A stretch of DNA of 64,000 nt from Bathymodiolus brooksi (lineage: Eukaryota; Mollusca; Bivalvia; Mytilida; Modiolidae). Location: assembly GCA_963680875.1 (NCBI GenBank), contig OY804590.1, positions 23,002,640-23,066,639 on the forward strand, in the 5' to 3' direction. Positions 45,201-54,522 of the stretch are shown here, piece by piece; the first letter of the stretch is position 1, and the number at the start of each line of letters is the position of its first letter. The notes under the pieces were generated by a model. It saw nothing but the letters and a program-made list of their open reading frames with translations. It did no database searches and was not told the origin of the DNA. The position numbers were made by a program, and so were the translations under genes.

Positions 45201-45777
45201 CAGCAGTTCGTGCATTAAAATCTCCAACCAAAACTACATTTTTATGGTTCGTTTTTAATTGCATGTACTCATTTTCAATTTAACCAAAAGCATCCGGAGA
45301 AGAGTATGATGTGTATTCTAGTGGTATATAAACAATACCTAAGATAACTGCATCGCTGTATATTAATTTCGAAATTTTACACCAAAGTACAAATTTACAC
45401 TCTGTTTCAATTACTTCAATATTTTTATGAAACTGTTCTTGATACCCAATAAATATCCCCCCTGATTTTACTCTGCTATTTGTTTTTCAAATTTTCATAT
45501 GAAATATATACCCAGGTAATTTGATTTCATCCATATCGTCTGTTTTTGTTTCCACGAAGCATACAATGTTATGCTTTTCAACCAAATTTTCAAATTCTGG
45601 ATAATGAAGTTTGTTTACTAAACCACAACAATTTACAAATAGAATATTAAGCATGTTAAAGTCATATTTAAAGTTTACATTTCCGACACTAGTTTCAATT
45701 TCATTACAAACGATAGATTTATTTACATCAACAACAACATGAGTACTATTTACAGACGTGTCATTATAATATAACAA
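42286..45777 (-). pseudogene. LINE ORF2: endonuclease, reverse transcriptase, zinc knuckle
   Basis: From 45777: endonuclease start (NILFVNCCGLVNKLHYPEF, FVETKTDD), VVLVGDFNART, VVDYCLSN and FSDVHTPF, which follow the APE motif order. Linker 44672-44307 (GDKPWFDIECKRARQHYRKM). RT pieces CAFVDFEKAFDTAWRDALWY (43836 on) and LIILYADDTVLMAESSSNLQ, with the catalytic YADD box. C-terminal part 43131-42286 with YGCEIWDFG and a terminal CNLCN...HYLLKC knuckle. At least four frame changes and stops separate these pieces. Confidence 0.9.
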
Positions 45778-46162
45778 ATTTTCTTCACTATTTGAATTAG
45801 ATACATTTTGATTTGGCTCATATTCGTTACTATTGTCGACATCGATACCGTTGACAATAGCTTCTACTTTTGTTTCAGAAAATTGATCAATAATTTTGAT
45901 GAAGGTTGAGTTAACTAAATTTGTGCAATTTGCATCATTTTCACTAAAACTGATATCATTTAAGAAATCTAGGTTAATATCGAAATCTGCAATTTCATCA
46001 ATTTCTAGGCTTACGAAATTATTGCTACCAAAGTTTTGAAAGTCGAATGAAGTATCATTTTCAAATCAACAAGAATCATTAAAAGTACCATCACAAATAA
46101 ATATGTCATTAATACCCGCGTTGCACGTATGTTCACGAGAAGTGTTAGCAAAATTACTGTTA

Positions 46163-46447
46163 GGGAACGACCATTTAACTTGAAGGGGGAGGGGGGGTTA
46201 TGGTTTTTTTCTAAAAAAATTATTCTGATTCTCAATGTTGCTGAAAACAATATTCTGATTTTGGTGGAGGAAAAAAAAAATAATCTGATTCAGAGTTTTT
46301 GTCATATAACCTAATGTTAAATTCTGGAAAAAAAATTCGCGTTTTGCGCGACAAAAAAAATAAATATTCCAACTCTTGTGTTGTCCGAAAAAAAAATTCT
46401 GAACGAAACAAACCCCCCCCCCCCCTTCAAGTTAAATGGTCGGTCCC
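46163..46447. mobile_element. Harbinger-type MITE nested in the LINE, 285 bp
   Basis: Inverted ends GGGAACGACCATTTAACTTG plus a G-run, and TTCAAGTTAAATGGTCGGTC plus CC after a C-run. TTA at 46160 and 46448 is the target duplication. The ends are complementary over more than 25 bp. It inserted after the LINE, so it is the youngest layer here. Confidence 0.88.
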
Positions 46448-46499
46448 TTACTATATGCAGGAAAACAAACAGTTAAATCAGAAAGTGAGTTGTCATTGT

Positions 46500-47208
46500 C
46501 ATGCGCCCCACGGCACCCTTAGTATTTCGTCGGTGTCGATGAACTTCGCCTCTGTCGTTTTGGTGGTCTACGATCGGCACAATCAGTGTATCGATATGGT
46601 ATATAGTCATCTTCCAAATTCTCCTGGCCAATCTCGAACGCGTCTTCTTCCATCTCATTAATATAGTTCTCCTCCGGTACGATATATAGTTCGTTATTTA
46701 TATACAAACGATCCCGTACAAGAGTCACTCTCTTTCATCTCCTCTTTGGGTCTCACTCTATGGAGTATAGTTGCTTCCTCCTATTTTCAATCTCCCGAGG
46801 GAACTGCTGTTTGATGCCAAAAGGTCTGTTTCTTAGTGTGTATTGTAGATCAGCAAAATAAAGGAATCGGGCTACAATTGGGCATCTACCCCAAGAGTTA
46901 CGGCCAAAGCGATGAACATTACAGAATTCAATGTTGTAGTCTATTCCCAGCTCACTGTAGAGAAAATCTCTGAGTAGATCTTCTGTGTTTTCATTACTAA
47001 CCTCGTGAAGACCGATAAAAATTAAATTGTTCTTCATCGATCGACATTGAAGATCCAAGACGGTACTTTTCAAGCTCCCAATGTCTTCTTCACAGCTACA
47101 ATTCGTCCTTATATTTGCCTGGACTGACTCCAGTTTTGTTGACACCTTTTTAATATCGTTTTGATTTTTTTCGCAAATTTTGGATACTTCCGTTACTTTT
47201 GCACTACT
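46500..47208 (-). pseudogene. LINE ORF1 (RRM-like), 5'-truncated
   Basis: KICEKNQNDIKKVSTKLESV forms a coiled coil, then MKNNLIFIGLHEVSNENTED, LLRDFLYSELGID, NVHRFGR and PIVARFLYFADL match the RNA-binding core of L1-like ORF1 proteins. After a stop near 46756 the C-terminal part (VTLVRDRLYINNELY) follows in another frame. Confidence 0.75.
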
Positions 47209-47742
47209 ACCTTGAGACTATGGATTAAACGCTAGGCGATGCTTGGAACACTGTGGCCTAGAATATGGATGGATCTTGAGACTATGGATAAAACACTAGA
47301 CGAAGTCTAGAACACTATGGCTTAGAATGTGGATGGATCTTGAGATTGTGGATAAAACGCTAGACGATGTCTAGAACAATGTGGCCTAGAATGTGGATGG
47401 ATCTTGAGACTATGAATTAAACGCTAGACGATGTCTAGAACATAGTGGCCTTGAATAAGGATGGACCTTGAGACTATGGATTAAACGCTAGGCGATGCTT
47501 GGAATACTGTGGCCTAGAATATGGATGGATCTTGAGACTATGGATAAAACACTAGACGATGTCTAGAACATTGTGGTCTAGACTATGGATTACACGCTAG
47601 ATGATGTTTGGAACACTTTGGCCTAGAATATGGATGGATCTTGAGACTATGGATAAAACTCTAGCCGATGCCTGTGGCCTAGAATGTGGAAAAAACGTAA
47701 GACGATGCCTGGAATACTGTGGCCTAGAATGTGGATGGACCT
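47209..47742. repeat. 64-bp satellite of unit B, right part
   Basis: About eight units from TTGAGACTATGGATTAAACG to GGATGGACCTTGAGAATT. With the left part there are about 12 units, against about 9 in unit A. Confidence 0.92.
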
Positions 47743-48071
47743 TGAGAATTAGTTGTTCAAATTACATAAAATATTGAACGTTAATATATGTCAACAAGCT
47801 TGCACGTGCATAAGGATGTGCAGCTGCCGATGGTTATCTCATTATCTGTTTTAATCTATCGTGACCGTAATATAGTCTGCAATTTTTTTTTCTATGTCTG
47901 GCTTTGGTCTCTTTTCTTACATTTTTTCTATCAAGTTTTGCAGTCAAAAGATAGGTCATCTCCATTCTATAAATATCATGCTACCAGCTGCACTTCTTAG
48001 AATTATCTGTTTGAACTAAAATTATTATCACATAAAGATATTAGAAAGTGTGGTAGCTGATAATATAATAA

Positions 48072-48082
48072 TATATATAAGG
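48072..48082 (+). promoter_or_regulatory. TATA box of secreted-protein gene, copy 3
   Basis: TATATATAAGG, with flanks nearly identical to 34741. The upstream satellite edge is again about 330 bp away, but beyond it the LINE separates the promoter from most of the original upstream DNA. Confidence 0.75.
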
Positions 48083-48099
48083 TCGGGTTGGGACAGAAT

Positions 48100-48146
48100 T
48101 TTCAAGCAATTCTTCGGCAATTACCCCGGAGTAGGCCGCACAAAAG
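48100..48146 (+). other. noncoding exon 1 of secreted-protein gene, copy 3
   Basis: Ends CACAAAAG|GTAAGA. It joins the acceptor at 49591 after a 1.44-kb intron, shorter than in copy 2 because of the missing 1.17-kb segment. Confidence 0.7.
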
Positions 48147-49025
48147 GTAAGAAGTGTAGTTTATTTTTTCTTTTCTTTTTTTTCTGCTTTTTTTTTTATT
48201 TTAATGTTTCTGAGGATTATATGTATTAAGACGCCATATAGCCTTAACAAAACATTTTCTGTCGCCATGAAAAAAATTGATTTGGAACAATAATAATTAT
48301 TTTCTTTTATTTTAATGTGTTTGATGGTTATAAGTAATAAGAAAACAAATAACCTAATGTTTCAACAGAAACTGTATCTGAAGAGTTTTTCAACTGATTT
48401 TGCAATTTTTCGATTAAATAAGGCAAACATAATTGAAACGTGTTAATGTAGCGGCGAATTTTCATTGGTCTCCTCTGTCTCTGTTTATACATTGTCAAAT
48501 TATGATTGTTTATTGAGAATAAAAGATATAAATGAAAATAAAAACAGATGGAAATTGTGTAATACCCAATGTTTTAAGTATTCATATAAAGCAACTTAAT
48601 AGAAAATTCGAGTCACAGGGATACACTTTTGGAATAAAAAAAAAATTATATACAAAAATATAGTTAAATAACATACGTTTTAAGTTTTAAACATATTGTT
48701 TAATCCTTTTAATGTTAAGCTTCTTTTATTTGTACATATAACCCGTTACTTTTATAGACAAGTATATTTGATGTGTCTAAGTTCATGTAAAATTTGTTCA
48801 CGCCGCGATATAACTGGAATATTGCTTATGTTGGCACTAAACATCAATCAATCAATCAATCAATCAATAGAAAATTCGATATCTTCCAGAAATTAACATT
48901 TAACATCACTATTTCCTTTTGCCAAACACTAATATTGATGAACATTCAACATTCCTTTAAACATCTTATTAATCATTTTAAACCAGCTTTTATATTGATT
49001 TGTCCATAATATTATATACATTACC

Positions 49026-49245
49026 TTGGGGCCGTCGTGGTCGTCATCGTAGTTGGATATACAACTACCTATGCAATCAGTTCCTATCACCACTAAAGTT
49101 GTGAGCTCGAATCCCGTTTAGGGCGAGGTGCACTTGCGGCAGGTCGTGGTTTTCTCCGGTACTCCGGTTACCTTCACCAATAAAACTGACCGCCACGATA
49201 TAACTGAAATATTGTTGAAAGTGGCGCTAAACAACATAACCACCA
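49026..49245 (+). mobile_element. SINE family A, full copy in unit B
   Basis: Head GGGCCGTCGTGGTCGTCATC, B box GTTGTGAGCTCGAATCCCG, tail GAAATATTGTTGAAAGTGGC. Confidence 0.85.
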
Positions 49246-49349
49246 CCACCTAATTGCGGAACTCAAATTAAATACATGTATTACAATAAAAGTATGAATT
49301 ACATGTATTAATATCCCGGTGTCTTCCCAATTCACGAGTACTGTAACAT

Positions 49350-49530
49350 ATCATGTCTATGTTTCGGAGTACCCGACCCAGCTCAGACGAGGTGTACTCG
49401 ATACAATATTATGGGATAAAGTGTGTCAGTTACCTGCGAGAGGTCGGTAGTTTTCACCGCTTTCCTCCACCAATAAAACTAACCTCCACAATATAACTGA
49501 AATATTGTTGAAGTGGCGATAAATATTATA
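49350..49530 (+). mobile_element. SINE family A, partial, unit B
   Basis: Counterpart of 37155-37345 (GAGGTGTACTCGATACAATA to TGTTGAAGTGGCGATAAATA). Confidence 0.75.
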
Positions 49531-49600
49531 ATCCTAATATACATTACCTCTGTCATCATGTTGACACAATTCTTTTTTTTTCTCTCTTCAGATCATCAGG

Positions 49601-51652
49601 ATGAAGATTATACTACTGATTTCAATGGTAATCTACACCGCAATGGCGGTTGTAGACCAACACAAATTCGATTTGCTAGAAAGGAAGGTAGAAGATCTAA
49701 CCAGACAACTCATGCTCACAGAACTAGCCATGGGAGAGCGAGCACGTTCTGAAGCTGACTCTGGTATCAAACAGGTCCGCAGCACAAAAGATGCCACAAA
49801 GCCATACTACCTAACAACACACACATACAACTCAGTGTGCTCCATCCATGAGCATTCAAATTACGATAGGACAGTTGGTATGGGAGAGTTTATTGCTACT
49901 CTCAATGGAGTTGATTTCAGAACGAGGCACAACGATTACAAATTGCGTATGCCCAGTAAAACATCTAAAAATTACAACCAACAAGATGATATTCCGTTCC
50001 CACCTGTTCCGCCGTCAGTCCTTCAAAAGCGCACAGTACAAGAACAAATCCATGAGATGCAGAACTATTTCCGTGCCTTTGCGTTCCAAAATCATCAGTT
50101 TAGAGACTATCGACCATACTTCAAACCTGTTCTATGTTATTTAGAGGGTACATGGACAACAAATACAAAGAGTCTAAATGAACCGTTTGAAAGTGATCGT
50201 CATCATATAGACGCTGAAAGCTGGTTTGATCTTCAGGAGAAGATTAGATTCACATCTTACACAGGAGGAAAACACTACCTCGAAAACTTCTCATATCTTC
50301 CTACGACCATCATGAATATAGTAAATGGCACACCAGAGTACGCACAATGGAATTACAGAATATCATGCCACCCCCTTAAGCACGATTTGCCATTATCAGC
50401 GTTGAAACCAGTTGACGATATCGCAGCCAGAATTGGACACAGAATGAATCTAACACGGTTCTCCCATACAAGAGCCGTACGATTTTCATTTGCCCCAAAA
50501 AGTAATTCCCGAAGAAACCATTTCAGATGGCAAGATGGGTATGGCGAATTTTCAGATGGCATAACCCATAATGGTCTTCTTGATCAAATTATGCGTGAAA
50601 TTCCTGGCAAAGACAATTATCGCGGTGTTCAGCATGATACGACATTCGGAATGGACACTTTGGATCCTTTATATCCTAATAACAGCACACTTTTGAACAC
50701 AGCATTTTATCATAGAAGTTTCCGACATGATAAAAAGGGAGCCATGGGTATTAAAACAGTTCACAGAGGGTATGCAGATAGTAACTTGTTTGTTGCACAA
50801 ACGTCCAGTCCAAACGTTGCCCCGATGAAAATTCACTACTGTCAAAAACAGGAACATACACACCATCGGGTATGCAAGACTGAGGGGGTAAAATACTCAT
50901 ACGCAATACCACTTGAAATTATTTACATGACCCCACTATATAGATGGAATCCCTACAATCTGCCATTGATCGACAGACACGATAAACATAGACTATTACA
51001 AGTAACGACTGGTGGTCGAAATGGTGGTCTGACACATGACAAAGCTTACAATGGTACCAGTTACAAGTTATACTACAGAACACCAGTCGAGTTTTTCCAC
51101 GGCACAAATGTTGATAAAGATAAGGCTGATACTGACAGGGGAGCAGTTGGAGTATTGGATAGTCATGGCGCTGTCAAACGAGTAGTGTCATCTGGTACCC
51201 GTATAACACTTCCAGAGATTCCCGGTGTTGGCAAACTTAGAATCAGATATCCCGTCATGCCAGTTACTAGGGAAGGCAACCAAGTAGGAAAAGAGGTCGA
51301 AGCCATAAAGGAAGTCCTAAACCACCTAGAAACTATGGGTGGCTACCTAACAGAAAAACCAAGTGCTCTATCAGGAGGTGGTAACGCACAAGCCGATGCT
51401 CATTTCCGAACATCTGTGACCAATCAGGATCCACCTGGACATCACTTCCACGAGTTATATATAGACCACCAAGACATGACAGATTTAGCTAAAGGCCTGA
51501 TGGTAACTATTGTAACAACAACCGACAACTCACATGACCACAAGCTGGAAGTATCCTATGACCAAAATACCCACAAGTACATAATACACAAATGTGACGG
51601 GAAGGCCCACTGTTGGGATGGACATTCAAACGAACTTACAAGATTGGACTAA
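49601..51652 (+). CDS. secreted histidine-rich protein of unknown function, copy 3 (683 aa)
   Basis: Nearly identical to copy 2. I see three amino-acid differences (Asn63Lys, Arg489Lys, Leu529Val) against about 26 synonymous changes, so both copies look constrained or are kept similar by gene conversion. The 17-residue signal peptide, helical segment, five sequons, seven cysteines and histidine clusters are all intact. The acceptor (CTCTCTTCAG, ending 49591) leaves the same 9-base leader (ATCATCAGG) before the ATG. A shorter overlapping ORF from 49513 is in another frame and is a shadow. The promoter and exon 1 are intact at 48072-48146 despite the LINE 0.86 kb upstream. Confidence 0.93.
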   Translation: MKIILLISMVIYTAMAVVDQHKFDLLERKVEDLTRQLMLTELAMGERARSEADSGIKQVRSTKDATKPYYLTTHTYNSVCSIHEHSNYDRTVGMGEFIATLNGVDFRTRHNDYKLRMPSKTSKNYNQQDDIPFPPVPPSVLQKRTVQEQIHEMQNYFRAFAFQNHQFRDYRPYFKPVLCYLEGTWTTNTKSLNEPFESDRHHIDAESWFDLQEKIRFTSYTGGKHYLENFSYLPTTIMNIVNGTPEYAQWNYRISCHPLKHDLPLSALKPVDDIAARIGHRMNLTRFSHTRAVRFSFAPKSNSRRNHFRWQDGYGEFSDGITHNGLLDQIMREIPGKDNYRGVQHDTTFGMDTLDPLYPNNSTLLNTAFYHRSFRHDKKGAMGIKTVHRGYADSNLFVAQTSSPNVAPMKIHYCQKQEHTHHRVCKTEGVKYSYAIPLEIIYMTPLYRWNPYNLPLIDRHDKHRLLQVTTGGRNGGLTHDKAYNGTSYKLYYRTPVEFFHGTNVDKDKADTDRGAVGVLDSHGAVKRVVSSGTRITLPEIPGVGKLRIRYPVMPVTREGNQVGKEVEAIKEVLNHLETMGGYLTEKPSALSGGGNAQADAHFRTSVTNQDPPGHHFHELYIDHQDMTDLAKGLMVTIVTTTDNSHDHKLEVSYDQNTHKYIIHKCDGKAHCWDGHSNELTRLD

Positions 51653-51696
51653 TTTTAATACCAGGACTAGTCTGGCCATCAGCTGCAATGTAATGC

Positions 51697-51702
51697 AATA
51701 AA
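51697..51702 (+). terminator. polyadenylation signal, copy 3
   Basis: ATGCAATAAAAATAG, 45 bases after the stop, as in copy 2. Confidence 0.7.
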
Positions 51703-51971
51703 AATAGTTAGATTATACATTTATTTTTTTATCTTTAGAAAAATACTTTCTTCAATGTTGCAATATGCAGATATTATTTATGCACCTGGCATATGCAGTC
51801 GTATATACATTCGATGTAACCAATGACGAAATGAATGAAGTATGAATATTTCAAATAAGAAAAGTTTGAAGATACCAAATAAAGTACACTCCACAATGAC
51901 AACACTACAACTGGGAGTATCACTCCCAGGTCACAAGAAGCACAAATCGTTATAGTATATGAATGATTAAA

Positions 51972-52135
51972 AATGTTGTGTTTAACGCCACTTTTAACAA
52001 CATTGTAGATGTATTGTGATGGTCAAATTGTATTGGTCTAGGAATTCGGAATACCAGTGAAAACCACCGATCTTAAGTATACTACAATCTTTATCACATT
52101 ATGCTGTATCGAGTACACCTGGCCATGAGAGAATG
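51972..52135 (-). mobile_element. SINE family A, diverged, unit B
   Basis: Counterpart of 39778-39950. Confidence 0.75.
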
Positions 52136-52319
52136 CATGATTGAAAGTGAATATTGGAGATAATCCATATCTGCAAGTACGATAAAATACACCGGCAGAG
52201 CAATTTGTTTATCTTTATGCAATTCATAATTATTATCTCGAAAATCACAAAAGCAGGAGTTTGGATCATGGCTTCCTCGATAAATTTTTCTTGTACACGG
52301 CGGTAGTCGGTTGGTTTCC

Positions 52320-53130
52320 CCTGGAAGTGCTAACGGTTTGTCTAATCCCATATTAAACAAAATGGGTTTAGACGATGTCGTTCACGTGAAACACAAATCT
52401 CTTCTCATCATATATTTTGCTAAAACATTTCACAAAGTACTACACAAACGTCTGATCTACAAGCTAAACTACTATCGCAAATCATCTCAAGTATCAAATT
52501 GGGTCCAATCATTCCTTGAAAATACAAACGGTCTGGAAAATGTCACTTCAGATAAAATGCCCGATACATTCGGGGTAGCACAAGGTACACAAATCTATGT
52601 TCAATCCTGTTCTTAACTTACATTAACAACATTTTAGGATATCACAAACACAACGTCAGATTATTTGCAGAGGCTAACTTCAAGTATTGTTATAAATACT
52701 GTTATAGTGACAGCCGCAAACTTTGAGCCGTAATGAAAGGAGGAGGTTTGGCGCTATAAAATCTGATTCAACCCACCATTTCTTTAGAAATGCCTGTACC
52801 AAGTCAGGGTCATTACGGTTTTCACAGTTTTCCGGTTGTTGACTGATTTTATCTGTTTATATACTTATGAGTTTTGATTTTCCCTTTGTAAGATTGCTCG
52901 GAGTTCGGTAATTCTGTTATTACCCTTATTCATTTACAAAACGAATACATTCACACAAACTGTTTAGATTTGAAAGACGACCAAGACGATACTACATGTA
53001 CCAAATTGGATCAGGGCATTCTACTCTGATAAATGTAATCTTCACAGCAAAATAAACAACATGTAAACCAGAGCAGTTCTGCTACAACCTTTACGGCCAC
53101 ATTTTGGAATCTGTCGACTTATTGGCATTA
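52320..53130 (+). pseudogene. reverse transcriptase relic, unit B, split by a LINE end
   Basis: IYFAKTFHKVLHKRLIYKLN, WVQSFLENTN and FGVAQGT as in unit A. A one-base change in the ILF region alters the frame. The later part (from CATTTACAAAACGAATACAT) is displaced by the 246-bp insertion at 52683. Confidence 0.8.
52683..52928 (+). mobile_element. LINE 3' end inserted after the duplication, TSD TTCA
   Basis: Unit A shows the empty site (GGCTAACTTCATTTACAAAA). In unit B the element AGTATTGTTATAAA to TTATTACCCTTA lies between two TTCA copies (52679 and 52929). This fixes the element's exact 3' end at CTTA. Confidence 0.93.
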
Positions 53131-53639
53131 GACTACCATTATGACCTTAAATGAAACTATTCCTTTATCAAACTTCATTAAGAACAAACAAAACACTAAA
53201 ACTTAAAAGTTCACTCAAAATGTATTACAAAATCATCCCGACCAAACACTAGTCCGCCACACAGTAGAGATACGTTCTTCAGTGTAGGACCAACACACAA
53301 CAAAAAATAACCAAAATAACTTAAATTTGTCATGTCATGATGCCATTTTTTTTTTTTTTCCTTTCAACACAATAACTTAGGGAATTGTCCAGTGATTTTT
53401 TATGTACAATATTGGTTAAAAAAACCCCTAATAACTCAGAAAAATATCTATTTAAATAATCAAGAAGATTCTTTGCAAAAACTCTCATGTGATAAGGCCC
53501 ATCATGGATTTCCAATCAACAAGACCTGCATTGGAAGAGCATTATCAATGAAACATCATAGCCAAGTTGCTGCCAAATTGCTCGGTGGTTCCAGATATTT
53601 TAAAATATTTTTCCAAAACTGTCCTATGTTAATAAAAAC

Positions 53640-53735
53640 GTAGATATCTAATTTAGTGCACACCACACGTTTCTAGAATAACTTTCATCAGGTACACTCA
53701 AAATTGAATGATTGGAAACCAAATAATTTTTTAAT
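53640..53735 (-). mobile_element. retrozyme-like repeat, copy 4, half length
   Basis: Same left edge as copy 3 (AATAAAAACGTAGATATC), then TTTAGTGCACACCACACGTT to GATTGGAAACCAAATAAT, where homology ends. Confidence 0.65.
53656..53699 (-). ncRNA. hammerhead-ribozyme-like motif, copy 4
   Basis: GAGTGTAC, CTGATGA, AAG-TTATT-CTA, GAAAC, GTGTG, GTGTGCAC. The second helix II pair is A-U where copies 2 and 3 have G-C, a compensatory change. Helix I still pairs through G-U wobbles. The cleavage-site C is G, so this copy should not cleave. Confidence 0.55.
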
Positions 53736-53778
53736 TTGTTCTGCAGTAGCTGCCATCTAGGAGTTGCAATCCACACAA

Positions 53779-53850
53779 AATTGATTGATTGATTGATTGA
53801 TTGGTGTTTAACGTCCAGTAAGCAATTTTTCAGCTATATTCAGGACAACC
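53779..53850 (-). repeat. (TTGA)n plus SINE tail
   Basis: Five TTGA units lead into GTGTTTAACGTCCAGTAAGC and AATTTTTCAGCTATATTCAG, the tail common to mollusc SINEs. Confidence 0.75.
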
Positions 53851-53899
53851 ATGTAAGTCACTAGCAAACGATTATTCATTTACAGTTTAGGTTTCTAAT

Positions 53900-54500
53900 T
53901 TCTGAGAAAAATTAATTTTTCATTTCTCATATTGTCTTATGTTACAAATGCTACCTGATGTGGGATCCATTTTGGATTTCTGATTGACAAAACAAAAACA
54001 GACTTTTGAAAAGGACCATTGGAGGGATATTACAGCCAAGTTTACTTTCAAATGGGTTAGTTGTTTAAGACAATACCAATTGTAAATGCTTTTCCTACAG
54101 AATCCTATGACTTCACAACTTTGTCCTGAGATGGTGGCCATCTTGTATTTCTGATCGACAAAAACAAAACAAAACAAAAATCACAAACTTTTGGTAGGGT
54201 CAGAAATGGGGCATTCTTACCATCTAACAATGCCATCACACGTGTGGTTTCTGAGAGTTCAGCCAAATAAGGTCATTGGTAAAGTCACTATAAATATATA
54301 TACAGTGGAACTTGTGCAATCCAAAACCAGAGTTTTCCAACATCCTATGACATCTGACACAACTGTATAGTCCCAAAGTATTTCCTTAACACTCTGTTAA
54401 AAAACCTTATGTATTCTGAACCTGTCACTTCTGACATCCAACACTGTTTTTCAGTCCTTGTGTTTTTAATTACACTTAATGAATCCTGTCTTTTCCGATC
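53900..54500. other. diverged low-grade repeats, no gene
   Basis: The phrase TTNTGATTGACAAAACAAAA and relatives (CATCTTGTATTTCTGATCGA, CCATCATGGATTTCCAATCA) recur at about 53500, 53970 and 54140, which suggests an old tandem or dispersed family. No coding evidence. Confidence 0.4.
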
Positions 54501-54522
54501 CTTTGATCTTCTAATTAATAGG

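Larger units (their letters stand above)
42078..47208 (-). mobile_element. two-ORF non-LTR retrotransposon inserted in satellite DNA
   Basis: The insertion splits a 64-bp unit. ACCTT at 42073 and 47209 is the likely 5-bp target duplication, and unit A shows the empty site. The element reads on the minus strand. It is 5'-truncated within the coiled-coil part of ORF1 and ends in a short (TA)n tail on the left. It contains ORF1 (RRM-like) and a frameshifted ORF2 (endonuclease, RT, zinc knuckle), with a MITE nested between them. Frameshifts indicate it is dead. Confidence 0.92.
41529..53440 (+). other. segmental duplication, unit B
   Basis: Colinear with 33513-41065. Relative to A it gained a 5.13-kb LINE (42078-47208) and a 246-bp LINE end (52683-52928), and has more satellite units. 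It lacks the 35603-36775 segment of A, where both sides rejoin at a short AACT-like match. It keeps a SINE head lost from A. Confidence 0.93.
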
